A stretch of DNA of 64,000 bases from Demequina gelatinilytica (GTDB lineage: Bacteria; Actinomycetota; Actinomycetes; Actinomycetales; Demequinaceae): NCBI RefSeq assembly GCF_000971115.1, contig NZ_BBLV01000004.1, positions 62,001 to 126,000 on the forward strand, written 5' to 3'. The first letter of the stretch is position 1. The number at the start of each line of letters is the position of its first letter. Below are positions 53,112 to 61,485 of the stretch, piece by piece. Under the pieces are notes generated by a model that saw nothing but the letters and a program-made list of their open reading frames with translations, did not search any database and was not told the origin of the DNA. A program made the translations under genes and the position numbers.

Positions 53112-53986
53112 ACACCGACATCCACCGTCTGCTCGACGAGGCCTTCGCGGACGTCGCGATGACCTCCGACGCGCGCGACCTGAAGGAGGAGATCCGCGCC
53201 AACCTCATGGCTCGGACCGTGGAGCTCGAGTCCACCGGGCTCGCGCCTTCCGCCGCGGCCCGCCGCGCGATCGAGGAGCTCGGCCCGCTCGAGGAGCTGC
53301 TCGGCACGTCTCCCGCGGCGCCCTCCCCGGAGCCCATGGCGGCGCAGCACGCGCGCCACAAGGTGCGGCCTCGCCCGGGCTTCGTGGTCCGGACCACGCT
53401 GCTGTCGGTCGTCGCAAGCGCTGCCGCGGTGCTCGCGATCGCGGCGGCGGCGGGCGGGATCGACGGCGGCGCAGGTGCGGTGATCAGCCTCGGCCTGATC
53501 TCCGCCGTGGCCCTGGGCATCGTCACCGGGGACGCGCTCGCGCAGGAGACTACCGTCAACCACCCGATGCCGCGAGCGCGGGCGACCGGCTGGGGCGTCG
53601 CGACGTTCGCTGCGATCGCGGCGGTCGCCGCGGGCGGCGCCTTCGCCCTCGACACCGGCCTCGTCGCTTCGGCCATCGCCGGCGGTGTGCTCGCCCTGGC
53701 ATCGATCGGGCTGTTCGCGTGGCTCGGCGCGACGCAGACGAACCGTGGCAAGGCATGGGTCCGCGCCGCGGCGCCCGCGGGCGAGGACCACGGCTTCGCC
53801 GACGACAACGCGGCGGCCAGGTTCGGCCTCTACACCGCGGTGCTCTGGACCGTCGGCATCGCCGTGGCGATCGCGCTGGCCGTCGCCGTCGCGTGGTGGT
53901 GGTGCCTCGTCATCCTTGCCGCGTGCGTCGCGGTCATGATGCTCATGATCGCGCGGATGCTGTTCGCGCGCGGCGCCGACGAGTAG
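53108..53986 (+). CDS. Permease-prefix-domain membrane protein, PadR partner
   Basis: 292 residues. The N-terminal soluble helical domain (1-75, DIHRLLDEAFADVAMTSDARDLKEEIRANLMARTVELESTGLAPSAAARRAIEELG) is the permease prefix domain often linked to PadR regulators. About eight hydrophobic helices follow in four pairs. No transport signature is seen. Translation is coupled to padR (ATGA). It may sense or export an envelope-active compound; function unknown. Confidence 0.8.
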   Translation: MNTDIHRLLDEAFADVAMTSDARDLKEEIRANLMARTVELESTGLAPSAAARRAIEELGPLEELLGTSPAAPSPEPMAAQHARHKVRPRPGFVVRTTLLSVVASAAAVLAIAAAAGGIDGGAGAVISLGLISAVALGIVTGDALAQETTVNHPMPRARATGWGVATFAAIAAVAAGGAFALDTGLVASAIAGGVLALASIGLFAWLGATQTNRGKAWVRAAAPAGEDHGFADDNAAARFGLYTAVLWTVGIAVAIALAVAVAWWWCLVILAACVAVMMLMIARMLFARGADE

Positions 53987-53994
53987 CCGCCGCG

Positions 53995-55380
53995 CTACGC
54001 CTCGCCCTCGATGCGATGCAGGCGCCGCGCCGCCTCCGAGATGGTGCCGGACAGCGAGGGGTAGACGGTGAAGGCAGCCGCGACATCGTCGACCGTGAGG
54101 TGCTGGGCGACCGCGAGCGACAACGGGTAGATGTGCTCGCTCGCGCGCGGCCCGACCACCACCGCGCCGAAGACCTGCCCGGTGACGGTGTGGCCGAAGA
54201 TCTTCACGAAACCCTCGTCGATCCCGAGCATCTTCGCGCGAGGGTTGCCCGCGAGGTCCAGGCGCGAGACCTCGTAGAACAGGCCGCGCTCCTCGAGCTC
54301 GGCCTCGGACGCCCCCACGGAGGCGATCTCGGGCACGGTGAACACGTTGGACGCGACCGTCCGCAGGTCGATGGGCGTCACCGCATCGCCGAGCGCGTGC
54401 GCCATCGCGATGCGGCCCTGCGTCGCCGCGACGCTCGCGAGCGGCAGCACGCCCGTGCAGTCGCCCGCCGCGTACACGCCGCGCGCGGTGGTGCGCGAGA
54501 CCCGATCCACGCGGATCAGCCCGCGCTCGTCGAGCTCGACCCCCGCCTCCTCGAGGCCCATCCCCGCGGTGTTCGGGACGGAGCCGACCGCCATGAGCGC
54601 GTGGCTGCCCTCGAGCACCCGGCCGTCCTCGAGCGTGACCCGGACCCCCGCATCGTCCCGCGACACGGCGGCGGCACGGCCGCCGACCAGGGCCATGCCG
54701 CGCTCGCGGAACACCTCGGTGAGATGGGCGGAGGCGTCCGGGTCCTCGCGCGAGAGCACCCGGTCGCCCGACGCGACCAGCGTGACACGGCTGCCGAGCA
54801 GGTTGTAGGCGCCCGCGAACTCCGCGCCGGTGACGCCGGAGCCCACCACGATGAGGTGCTCGGGAAGCTCGGTGAGGTCGTAGAGCTGCGTCCAGGTGAG
54901 GATCCGCTCTCCGTCGGGCTCGCACCCGGGGACGATGCGCGGGCGGGCTCCCACGGCGAGCAGGACGGCGTCGGCCTCGAGGACCGACCCCCCGACCGCG
55001 ACGCGGTGCGGCCCATCGAGCCGGGCCTCGCCCTCGATGACACGCACACCGCTCGCCTCGAGCCGCGCCGCGATGTCGCCCGACTGCTTGCGCACCAGGC
55101 CCTTGATGCGCGAGTTGACCTGAGCCATGTCGACCGTGAGCGACGAGGCGAGGTCCGCGCCGTCGCTGCGGCGGATCCCCAGCTCCGGCGCGCGATGCGC
55201 GATGGTCAGCCACTCCGCTGTGGCGATGACGGTCTTGGACGGGACGACGTCGGTGAGGACGGCGTTGCCGCCGAGGCCCTGACGCTCCACGAGCGTCACA
55301 TCAGCCCCGGCCTTGGCGGCCACCAGGGCCGCCTCGTAGCCGCCCGGACCGCCGCCGACGATGACGACGCGTGAGGACAT
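53995..55380 (-). CDS. lpdA: LpdA-type NAD(P)H:quinone reductase (flavoprotein disulfide reductase family)
   Basis: 461 residues. N-terminal FAD motif VVIVGGGPGGYEAALVAAKAG, NAD motif LIVVGSGVTGAEFAGAYNLLG, and YAAGDCTG are intact, but the redox CxxxxC pair is absent: the site reads GLGGNAVLTDVVPSK. That loss is characteristic of mycobacterial LpdA (Rv3303c), which reduces quinones rather than lipoamide. The start is ATG 55380, with TTAGAT at 6 nt. It is divergent from pnp, a neighbourhood conserved in actinobacteria. Confidence 0.9.
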   Translation of the reverse strand: MSSRVVIVGGGPGGYEAALVAAKAGADVTLVERQGLGGNAVLTDVVPSKTVIATAEWLTIAHRAPELGIRRSDGADLASSLTVDMAQVNSRIKGLVRKQSGDIAARLEASGVRVIEGEARLDGPHRVAVGGSVLEADAVLLAVGARPRIVPGCEPDGERILTWTQLYDLTELPEHLIVVGSGVTGAEFAGAYNLLGSRVTLVASGDRVLSREDPDASAHLTEVFRERGMALVGGRAAAVSRDDAGVRVTLEDGRVLEGSHALMAVGSVPNTAGMGLEEAGVELDERGLIRVDRVSRTTARGVYAAGDCTGVLPLASVAATQGRIAMAHALGDAVTPIDLRTVASNVFTVPEIASVGASEAELEERGLFYEVSRLDLAGNPRAKMLGIDEGFVKIFGHTVTGQVFGAVVVGPRASEHIYPLSLAVAQHLTVDDVAAAFTVYPSLSGTISEAARRLHRIEGEA

Positions 55381-55386
55381 GTCCCC

Positions 55387-55392
55387 ATCTAA
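55387..55392 (-). promoter_or_regulatory. -10 box of lpdA
   Basis: TTAGAT on the minus strand, 6 nt from the ATG. Confidence 0.4.
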
Positions 55393-55462
55393 CCGCACGG
55401 CGGACGATGCGCCGCGATCCGCATCGTTCCCGGTCCGGCCCTCGTCGAGGGCGCTGCGCGAC

Positions 55463-55468
55463 TAGGCT
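55463..55468 (+). promoter_or_regulatory. -10 box of pnp
   Basis: TAGGCT, 6 nt before the ATG at 55475, no ribosome site. Confidence 0.5.
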
Positions 55469-55474
55469 CGACGC

Positions 55475-56272
55475 ATGACTTCTGCCACCGAGCTCGCCGC
55501 CGAGGCGGCCGCCATCCTCGCCACCGCCACCGGCGTCGAGAAGCACGACATCGCCCTGGTCCTGGGCTCCGGATGGGGCGGCGCCGCCGACCTCATCGGC
55601 GAGGAGGTGGCGCGCGTCGACGCCACCGACATCCCTGGCTTCGACGCCCACGTGGTGCCGGGCCACCACCCCGTCTTCCGCTCGCTTGTCGCTCCCACGG
55701 GCAAGCACGTCCTGGTGCTCGGCGCGCGCCAGCACTACTACCAGGTGCGCGACGCCGCGAAGGTCGCGCACGCGATCCGCATGGCGGCGGCAGCGGGCTG
55801 CACGCAGCTGGTGCTGACCAACGGCTGCGGCTCGACGCGACCCGAGGTGGGCCCGGGCTCCGTGGTGGTTCTCGAGGACCACATCAACCTCACGGGACAG
55901 ACCCCGCTCGAGGGCGCGACGTTCGTCGACATGAGCCAGGTGTACTCCCCCCGCCTGCGGGATCTCGCGCGCAGCATCGACCCCGAGCTGCCCGACGGCA
56001 TCTACGCCCAGTTCACCGGCCCGCAGTACGAGACGCCTGCCGAGGTCCGCATGGCCGCGATCCTGGGCGCGAACCTGGTGGGCATGTCGACCGTGCTCGA
56101 GGCGATCGCGGCCCGCGAGGCGGGCCTCGAGATGCTGGGCCTGTCGCTCGTCACCAACCTCGCGGCGGGCATCGGCGGCGACACGCTCGACCACCAGGAG
56201 GTGCTCGACGCGGGCGCCGCAGCCGGGCCGCGCATCTCCGCGCTGCTCGCCTCGATCGTCAGGGAGATGTGA
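55475..56272 (+). CDS. punA: Purine-nucleoside phosphorylase
   Basis: 265 residues of the trimeric PNP family. LVLGSGWGG (phosphate loop), VPGHHPVFRS, LGARQHYYQ, TNGCGS and the base-contact region TGPQYETPAEVRM with MSTVLEAIAAREAG are present. It splits inosine, guanosine and deoxy forms into base and (deoxy)ribose-1-phosphate. The next gene, overlapping by one base, encodes the mutase that converts the sugar phosphate, so the two steps are co-expressed. Confidence 0.95.
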   Translation: MTSATELAAEAAAILATATGVEKHDIALVLGSGWGGAADLIGEEVARVDATDIPGFDAHVVPGHHPVFRSLVAPTGKHVLVLGARQHYYQVRDAAKVAHAIRMAAAAGCTQLVLTNGCGSTRPEVGPGSVVVLEDHINLTGQTPLEGATFVDMSQVYSPRLRDLARSIDPELPDGIYAQFTGPQYETPAEVRMAAILGANLVGMSTVLEAIAAREAGLEMLGLSLVTNLAAGIGGDTLDHQEVLDAGAAAGPRISALLASIVREM

Positions 56273-57978
56273 TGGAGGATCTGCTCGCCAAGGCCGAGGC
56301 GTGGATCGAGGACGACCCTGACGCCATCACCCGCGAGGAGCTCGCCGGCGTGCTCGAGGCCGCGGTCGGCGGCGACGCCGCGGCCGTCGCGGACCTCGAG
56401 GACCGTTTCCGGGGCTTCCTCGAGTTCGGCACCGCCGGACTGCGCGGACGCATCGGCGCCGGCCCCCACCGCATGAACCGGGCGGTGGTGATCCGCGCCG
56501 CCGCCGGGCTCGCGCGCTACATGACCGATGCGCTCGCGGAGCTCGGCGTCGATGGACCCGGTCGCGTGGTCATCGGCTACGACGCGCGCCACGGCAGCCA
56601 CGACTTCGCGCTCGACACCGCGGCGGTCATGACCGCCGCGGGCCATGAGGCACTGCTGCTGCCCCGCACGCTCCCCACGCCGGTGCTCGCGTTCGCGACG
56701 CGGCTGCTGGATGCCGACGCGGGCGTCATGGTGACCGCCTCGCACAACCCGCCGCAGGACAACGGGTACAAGGTCTACCTGGGTGGACGCATCGTCACCG
56801 ACGAGGGCCAGGGCGCGCAGATCGTCCCGCCCTACGACGCGGAGATCGCCGCCCGGATCGCGGCCGTCCCCTCCGTCGAATCGGTGCCCCGTGCCGCCGA
56901 GGGCTGGCAGCTGCTGGGCGAGGGCGTGGTCGACGACTACGTCTCCCGGGTGGTCGGGCTCGTCGAGCCGGCCGAGGCGGCCACGGAGCGCCGCGCGGCG
57001 ACGCGCATCGTCCTCACCCCGCTGCACGGCGTGGGCGGCGACACCATGGAGCGTGTGCTGCGGGCCGCCGGCTTCGAGCACGTCGACACGGTGCTCGAGC
57101 AGGCGCAGCCCGACCCCGACTTCCCCACCGTCGACTTCCCCAACCCGGAGGAGAAGGGCGCGATCGACCTCGCCCTCGCCCTCGCGGAGAAGGTCGACGC
57201 CACCCTGGTGATCGCGAACGACCCCGATGCCGACCGCTGCGCGGTCGCGACGAGGATCGACGGCCAGTGGACGATGCTCCACGGCGACGTGGTCGGGTCG
57301 CTGCTGGGCGAGCGGGTCGCATCCCAGACCCCCACGGGCTCGCACGTGCTCGCGAACTCGATCGTCTCCTCCCAGCAGCTCGGGGCCATCGCCGCGGCGC
57401 ATGGGCTGGCCCATACGAACACGCTCACCGGCTTCAAGTGGATCGGCCGGACCCCGCGCATGGTCTTCGGCTACGAGGAGGCGCTGGGCTACTGCGTCGC
57501 TCCCGACCTGGTGCGGGACAAGGACGGCATCTCCGCGGCGCTGCTCATGGCCGACTTCGTGGCGGACCTCCTCGCCGAGGGGCGCACGTTGGCCGACGCG
57601 ATCGACGACCTCGCACGGCGCTACGGCGTGTACCTGACGTCGCAGGTCTCGGCACGCTACGCGGACCTCGCGGAGATCCCCGCGACCATGGCGCGGCTCA
57701 TGGGCGCTCCGCCCGCGACGCTCGCGGGCTCCCCCGTGATCGCGACCGACGACATGTCGACGGGCTTCCGCGGCCTGCGGGGGACCACGGGCCTGCACCT
57801 TGCGGCGGAGTCGGGCGCGCGCGTGATCGTGCGGCCCTCCGGCACCGAGCCGAAGGTCAAGGCGTACCTCGAGGTGGTCGTGCCGGTGTCCGGCGACGAC
57901 GTGGCGGCAGCCAAGGCCGACGCCGCGGCGACCATGGACGCGCTCCGTGCGGATGTGACGGCGGCGCTAGGGATCTGA
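56272..57978 (+). CDS. Phosphohexose/phosphopentose mutase (alpha-D-phosphohexomutase superfamily)
   Basis: 568 residues. Substrate loop entry FGTAGLRGRIGAGPHRMN, phosphoserine in TASHNPPQDNGYK, metal loop DPDADRC, sugar loop GYEEALGY and phosphate-binding RPSGTEPKVK are in order across four domains. Annotated members next to pnp act as phosphoglucomutase/phosphomannomutase or as phosphopentomutase. ATG 56272 overlaps the pnp stop. Context suggests isomerising ribose-1-phosphate to ribose-5-phosphate. The 3' end runs into hexanucleotide repeats. Confidence 0.92.
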   Translation: MEDLLAKAEAWIEDDPDAITREELAGVLEAAVGGDAAAVADLEDRFRGFLEFGTAGLRGRIGAGPHRMNRAVVIRAAAGLARYMTDALAELGVDGPGRVVIGYDARHGSHDFALDTAAVMTAAGHEALLLPRTLPTPVLAFATRLLDADAGVMVTASHNPPQDNGYKVYLGGRIVTDEGQGAQIVPPYDAEIAARIAAVPSVESVPRAAEGWQLLGEGVVDDYVSRVVGLVEPAEAATERRAATRIVLTPLHGVGGDTMERVLRAAGFEHVDTVLEQAQPDPDFPTVDFPNPEEKGAIDLALALAEKVDATLVIANDPDADRCAVATRIDGQWTMLHGDVVGSLLGERVASQTPTGSHVLANSIVSSQQLGAIAAAHGLAHTNTLTGFKWIGRTPRMVFGYEEALGYCVAPDLVRDKDGISAALLMADFVADLLAEGRTLADAIDDLARRYGVYLTSQVSARYADLAEIPATMARLMGAPPATLAGSPVIATDDMSTGFRGLRGTTGLHLAAESGARVIVRPSGTEPKVKAYLEVVVPVSGDDVAAAKADAAATMDALRADVTAALGI

Positions 57979-57981
57979 GAG

Positions 57982-58041
57982 CCCCGCCCCCGCCCCCGCC
58001 CCCGCCCCCGCGGAAGTGGAAGTGGAAGTGGAAGTGGAAGT
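57982..58041. repeat. Two adjacent hexanucleotide microsatellites
   Basis: About five units of CCCCCG (57982-58011) directly followed by five exact units of GGAAGT (58012-58041), starting 4 bases after the mutase stop. Copy number is likely to vary between strains by slipped replication. Confidence 0.9.
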
Positions 58042-58214
58042 GGTAGACCTTGGTCGGTTCTTACAGGTCGCAGCATCACAGTGGTGACTGAGTGTCGCGT
58101 CGCACGCAGGCGCGGCGCCGCCGAGCCGGCTGGTGGATCACCAGCCGGCTGAGCGACAACAGTCGACCACTGCGGAGCAGCGATCTGCTGAACCCGACAC
58201 TCACCTACCACTTC
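58037..58214. repeat. Imperfect long inverted repeat between convergent genes (element E2)
   Basis: Outer arms GAAGTGGTAG (58037-58046) and CTACCACTTC (58205-58214) are exact complements. Intermediate arms 58079-58098 and 58153-58172 pair with small gaps (CAGTGGT, GACTG, TGTCGC). The centre is a perfect 12-bp stem AGCCGGCTGGTG/CACCAGCCGGCT around GAT (58124-58150). The element fills the gap between pgm/pmm and deoC stops and shares its CGACACTCACC, CTACCACTTC ends with the 19.0-kb repeat. I see no coding in 57979-58243. Confidence 0.85.
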
Positions 58215-58243
58215 GGGAGGTCAGGGGGAGGGGGTGAAGCCGC

Positions 58244-58915
58244 TCAGTACGAGCCGGCGGCCTCGCCGCCGTCGAGCACGGCGGCCGTGCCGGACAGGCC
58301 CAGACGGGTGGCGCCGGCCTCGATCATGGCGACCGCGTCGTCCCACGTGCGGATGCCGCCCGAGGCCTTGATCCCGAGGCGGCCCCCGACCGTCTCCGCC
58401 ATGAGCGTCACGGCGTGCACGGAGGCGCCGCCCGCGGGGTGGAAGCCGGTCGAGGTCTTCACGAAGTCGGCACCCGCCGCCTCGGATGCGAGGCACGCAC
58501 CCACGATCGCCTCATCGGTCAGCGCCGCCGACTCGATGATCACCTTGAGGATCTTGCCCGCGGGCACCGCGGCGCGCACGGCCGCGATGTCGTCCTCCAC
58601 GGCGGCGAAGTCGCCCGCGAGCGCGGCGGCGACGTCGATCACCATGTCGACCTCGTCGGCGCCCTGCTCGATGCTGAGCGCCGCCTCGGCAGCCTTGATG
58701 GCGGAGTGGTGCTTGCCCGAAGGGAAGCCGCACACCGTGGCGACGGCGAGCCCGTCGGGGGTGGCCACGGGCAGCATCGACGGCGAGACGCACACCGAGA
58801 AGACCCCGAGCGAGGCCCCCTCCGCGATGAGCGCCTCGACGTCCGCCTGGGTGGACTCGGGCTTGAGAAGCGTGTGGTCGACGTACTGGGCCAGCTCGGC
58901 ACGGGTGAGAGTCAT
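58244..58915 (-). CDS. deoC: Deoxyribose-phosphate aldolase
   Basis: 223 residues. The [12 protein letters not shown] start, [48 protein letters not shown] and the Schiff-base lysine in DFVKTSTGF are all present, with [14 protein letters not shown] providing the phosphate site. It cleaves deoxyribose-5-phosphate from nucleoside breakdown to glyceraldehyde-3-phosphate and acetaldehyde. TAGGCT stands 6 nt before the ATG. Convergent with the mutase gene. Confidence 0.96.
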   Translation of the reverse strand: MTLTRAELAQYVDHTLLKPESTQADVEALIAEGASLGVFSVCVSPSMLPVATPDGLAVATVCGFPSGKHHSAIKAAEAALSIEQGADEVDMVIDVAAALAGDFAAVEDDIAAVRAAVPAGKILKVIIESAALTDEAIVGACLASEAAGADFVKTSTGFHPAGGASVHAVTLMAETVGGRLGIKASGGIRTWDDAVAMIEAGATRLGLSGTAAVLDGGEAAGSY

Positions 58916-58921
58916 GGGACC

Positions 58922-58927
58922 AGCCTA
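58922..58927 (-). promoter_or_regulatory. -10 box of deoC
   Basis: TAGGCT on the minus strand, 6 nt from the ATG. Confidence 0.5.
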
Positions 58928-58997
58928 GGCCGCGCGCGGGTTTGCCACCCGCCCGGGCATGTGCGACCCTCGGGCACAGCGCCCTGCGAAGGGGAGC

Positions 58998-59039
58998 CCG
59001 GACGAGGTGACGTACCCGGCGCCGCGACAAGACGTCTCG
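58998..59039 (+). promoter_or_regulatory. Guanidine-III riboswitch upstream of the SMR exporter
   Basis: CCGGACGAGGTG, then GTACCCGG, then GCGACAAGACG reproduce the conserved blocks of the ykkC-III/guanidine-III class. Pairing P1 joins CCGG (58998-59001) with CCGG (59016-59019); P2 joins GACGT (59009-59013) with ACGTC (59032-59036), giving the H-type pseudoknot. The GGAGAG ribosome site of the exporter begins 3 nt after the element, so control is probably at translation initiation. Confidence 0.88.
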
Positions 59040-59053
59040 ATGGAGAGCACGTC

Positions 59054-59368
59054 ATGCCCTGGTTCATCCTCGTCCTGTCCGGTGTCCTCGAGGCCGTGTG
59101 GGCGACCGCGCTCGGTCGCAGCGACGGCCTCACCCGGCCGCTTCCCACGACCGTCTTCGCCCTCGCGCTGCTCGCGAGCATGGGCGGCCTGGCATCGGCG
59201 ATGCGCGTGCTCCCGACCGGTACCGCCTACGCGGTGTGGGTCGGCATCGGCGCGACGCTCACGGTGGGCTACGCGATGGCGACGGGCGCGGAGCCCACCA
59301 GCCTGGTGCGGATCGGGCTCATCCTCGGGATCGTGGCGTGCGTCGTGGGCCTCAAGCTCGTGCACTGA
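59054..59368 (+). CDS. sugE: SugE/Gdx-type small multidrug resistance protein, guanidinium exporter
   Basis: 104 residues, four membrane helices. The essential Glu is in helix 1 (WFILVLSGVLEAVWATALGRSDG, Glu13), and the Gdx signature GTAYAVWVGIGATLTVGY is in helix 3. SMR proteins under guanidine riboswitches are guanidinium/proton antiporters, so this is a Gdx rather than a quaternary-ammonium exporter. ATG 59054 with GGAGAG. It ends 22 bp before the convergent add gene. Confidence 0.93.
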   Translation: MPWFILVLSGVLEAVWATALGRSDGLTRPLPTTVFALALLASMGGLASAMRVLPTGTAYAVWVGIGATLTVGYAMATGAEPTSLVRIGLILGIVACVVGLKLVH

Positions 59369-59390
59369 GCACGGCCGGGCCCACGGCGCG

Positions 59391-60461
59391 TCACAGCTCG
59401 ATGCCGTAGCCCTCGATCACGAGCTCGGCGAGGTCCGCCTTCTCGTCGTACGGCAGGAACGCGCCCCACGCGGCGGCGAGGGTCGCCTCGAACAGGTCCT
59501 CCTTGTCCCAGCCCACCTCGACGAGCGCGGCGAACTCGGAGGACATGGAGACGCCCGAGACCAGGCGGTTGTCGGTGTTCACCGTGACGGCGAAGCCGAG
59601 GTTGCGCAGCTCGTGCATGGGGTGGTCCGCGATGGACGATGCGGCGGCCGTCTGCACGTTCGAGGTCGGGCACACCTCGAGAGGGATCTGCAGGTCCAGC
59701 GCGTGCTGCGCGATGACGCCGAGCACCAGCTCCTCGCCCCCGAAGCCCTCGATGTCCTCATGGATCCGGACGCCGTGGCCGATGCGGCGCGCGGAGCCCA
59801 GGCCCAGCGCCTCGCCCACGGACTCGGCACCGTCCGCCTCTCCCGCGTGGATGGTGACGGGCATGTGGTGCTCGCGCAGCAGCGCGAACGCCTCGCGGTG
59901 GCGCGACGCAGGGAAGCCCAGCTCGGGCCCGGCGATGTCGAAGGCCACGCAGCAGCGACCGCGGTTCGCGAGCGCGAGCTCGGCGATCTCGACGGAGCGG
60001 TCGAGGTGGCGCATCGCGTCGAGGATCGCCGCGGCACGGATCGCGAAGCCCGCCTCGAGCGCCTCGGACACGCCCTCCTCGATGCCTGACTGGACGGCCT
60101 CGACGACCTCCTGGAGCGAGAGCCCGCCGGACACGTGCTGCTCGGGCGCGTAGCGCAGCTCGGCGTAGATGACCCCGTCGGCGGCGAGGTCGAGCACGGC
60201 CTCCCTGGCCACCCGGCGAAGGTTGGACGCGGACTGCATCACTGCCGTCGTGTGGGCGAAGGCCTCGAGGTAGCGCACCAGGTCGCCGGAGCCGGCGTTG
60301 TCCTTGAACAGGCGCGCGAGCTCCTCGGGGTCGGTCGAGGGCAGCTCGTGGCCGATCTCCGCGGCGAGCTCGATGAGGGTCGACGGGCGCAGGCCGCCGT
60401 CGAGGTGGTCGTGGAGCACGACCTTGGGAAGGGCGAGGATCTCGTCGGCGGTGAGGGTCAT
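59391..60461 (-). CDS. add: Adenosine deaminase
   Basis: 356 residues. Zinc ligands and catalytic residues: VVLHDHLDGGL (two His), the His in VTIHAGEADGAESV with catalytic Glu, the GHGVRIHED His, and Asp in VNTDNRLVSG. It deaminates adenosine and deoxyadenosine to inosine, feeding purine-nucleoside phosphorylase. TAGCCT is 6 nt from the ATG, so the transcript may be leaderless. The gene is separated from the deoA/cdd operon by about 50 bp and has its own promoter. Confidence 0.96.
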   Translation of the reverse strand: MTLTADEILALPKVVLHDHLDGGLRPSTLIELAAEIGHELPSTDPEELARLFKDNAGSGDLVRYLEAFAHTTAVMQSASNLRRVAREAVLDLAADGVIYAELRYAPEQHVSGGLSLQEVVEAVQSGIEEGVSEALEAGFAIRAAAILDAMRHLDRSVEIAELALANRGRCCVAFDIAGPELGFPASRHREAFALLREHHMPVTIHAGEADGAESVGEALGLGSARRIGHGVRIHEDIEGFGGEELVLGVIAQHALDLQIPLEVCPTSNVQTAAASSIADHPMHELRNLGFAVTVNTDNRLVSGVSMSSEFAALVEVGWDKEDLFEATLAAAWGAFLPYDEKADLAELVIEGYGIEL

Positions 60462-60467
60462 GTGCCC

Positions 60468-60473
60468 AGGCTA
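60468..60473 (-). promoter_or_regulatory. -10 box of add
   Basis: TAGCCT on the minus strand, 6 nt from the ATG. Confidence 0.45.
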
Positions 60474-60510
60474 GTCATGGCGCACCCGCGCCGGCATCAC
60501 GAGCGGCGGC

Positions 60511-61485
60511 TCACGCGCGGCGCGGCACCGGCAGCACCACCCACGAGGCGCGCGACCAGCTCCCGAGCGCCGCCTGCCTGCCGGCGCCGGGTCGCATGTC
60601 CGCGTCCGCGAGCGGCAGCACGCGCGCCGTGCCCGGCTCGTAGACCAGGAACCCGTCGCCCGTGTCGCCGACCAGCAGGACCACGTGGCGGGGGATGACC
60701 GAGTCGAGACCCAGCGACGAGTCCCCCGAGGCGTACAGCGGTACCGGGATCCCGTCCGCGAGCGCGCGACGCGCATGCGAGAGCACGGGCGCGAGCGTCT
60801 CCGGGGACGAGTCGTCGACGATCGCGCCGCGGAACCTCAGCCCCGCGAACCGGGTGTGGTCGTCCACCTTCCACGGCGGCGTGCCGAGCGAACGCGGCCA
60901 CGCCACGGGGCCGATGGCCGACGTGGTGGTCTGCGCATGGAGCACGCGCTGCAGCGCGTTCCAGCGCTCGTCCAGCCCGCGCACGGGGGCGTCCTCCGCC
61001 ATCACGGCGAGCACCTCCGGCGGGATGTAGTCCGCGAGGGTGCGTCCCGTGACCACCCACAACGCGACGAACGGGTCGCCCTGCATGAGCATCGCAGCCA
61101 TGGTCGCCGCCCCGCACGTGGTCTGGTCGACCTGACGCGCCTCCACATGGACCCAGCGCAGGTGGCTCTGCGGCCGCATCACCGGGTTCCCGACGGCCTC
61201 GCGTGCCTCCGGGTCGAGCGTCTCCCACGCGGCGGCGAGCGCCGCGATCGCGGAGACGGGCGCCCCTGACGCCACCGCGCGGAACAGGACGGGCGCATCG
61301 TCCCCCATCTGGTCCCGCGCGACGCCGAGCGCCTTGGCATCGGCGGCCGATGCGCGGTCCACCGCGCGCTGGAAGGCGCGCACGAACAGGGGGTCGGTCG
61401 TGGCCGGCTCCTCCGCGGGACGTCGCTCCGACACCCCCACGAGGCCCGCGATGCGGGCCACGGCGGAGGTGAGCGTCCAGGCCAT
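60511..61485 (-). CDS. Papain-like/C39-type cysteine peptidase-fold protein of unknown role
   Basis: 324 residues, cytosolic by sequence. The second half has a C39-like triad: Gln118-x-Asp-Gln-x2-Cys124 in RQVDQTTCGAATMAAMLM, His267 in PRHVVLLVGDTG and an acidic residue, Glu283, in FLVYEPG. The first 110 residues are helical and not recognised. The ATG overlaps the deoA stop by 4 bases, so it is coupled to nucleoside salvage genes, an unusual partner for a peptidase fold. It might be a hydrolase or transglutaminase-like enzyme; no substrate can be assigned. Confidence 0.7.
   Translation of the reverse strand: MAWTLTSAVARIAGLVGVSERRPAEEPATTDPLFVRAFQRAVDRASAADAKALGVARDQMGDDAPVLFRAVASGAPVSAIAALAAAWETLDPEAREAVGNPVMRPQSHLRWVHVEARQVDQTTCGAATMAAMLMQGDPFVALWVVTGRTLADYIPPEVLAVMAEDAPVRGLDERWNALQRVLHAQTTTSAIGPVAWPRSLGTPPWKVDDHTRFAGLRFRGAIVDDSSPETLAPVLSHARRALADGIPVPLYASGDSSLGLDSVIPRHVVLLVGDTGDGFLVYEPGTARVLPLADADMRPGAGRQAALGSWSRASWVVLPVPRRA

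Noticed and set aside
53995-55380. Dihydrolipoamide dehydrogenase
   Set aside because: The redox-active CxxxxC is missing (GLGGNAVLTDVVPSK), so it cannot act on lipoamide.
57982-58041. Hexanucleotide repeats as a CRISPR-like array
   Set aside because: Units are contiguous 6-mers without spacers and no cas genes are present; they are microsatellites.
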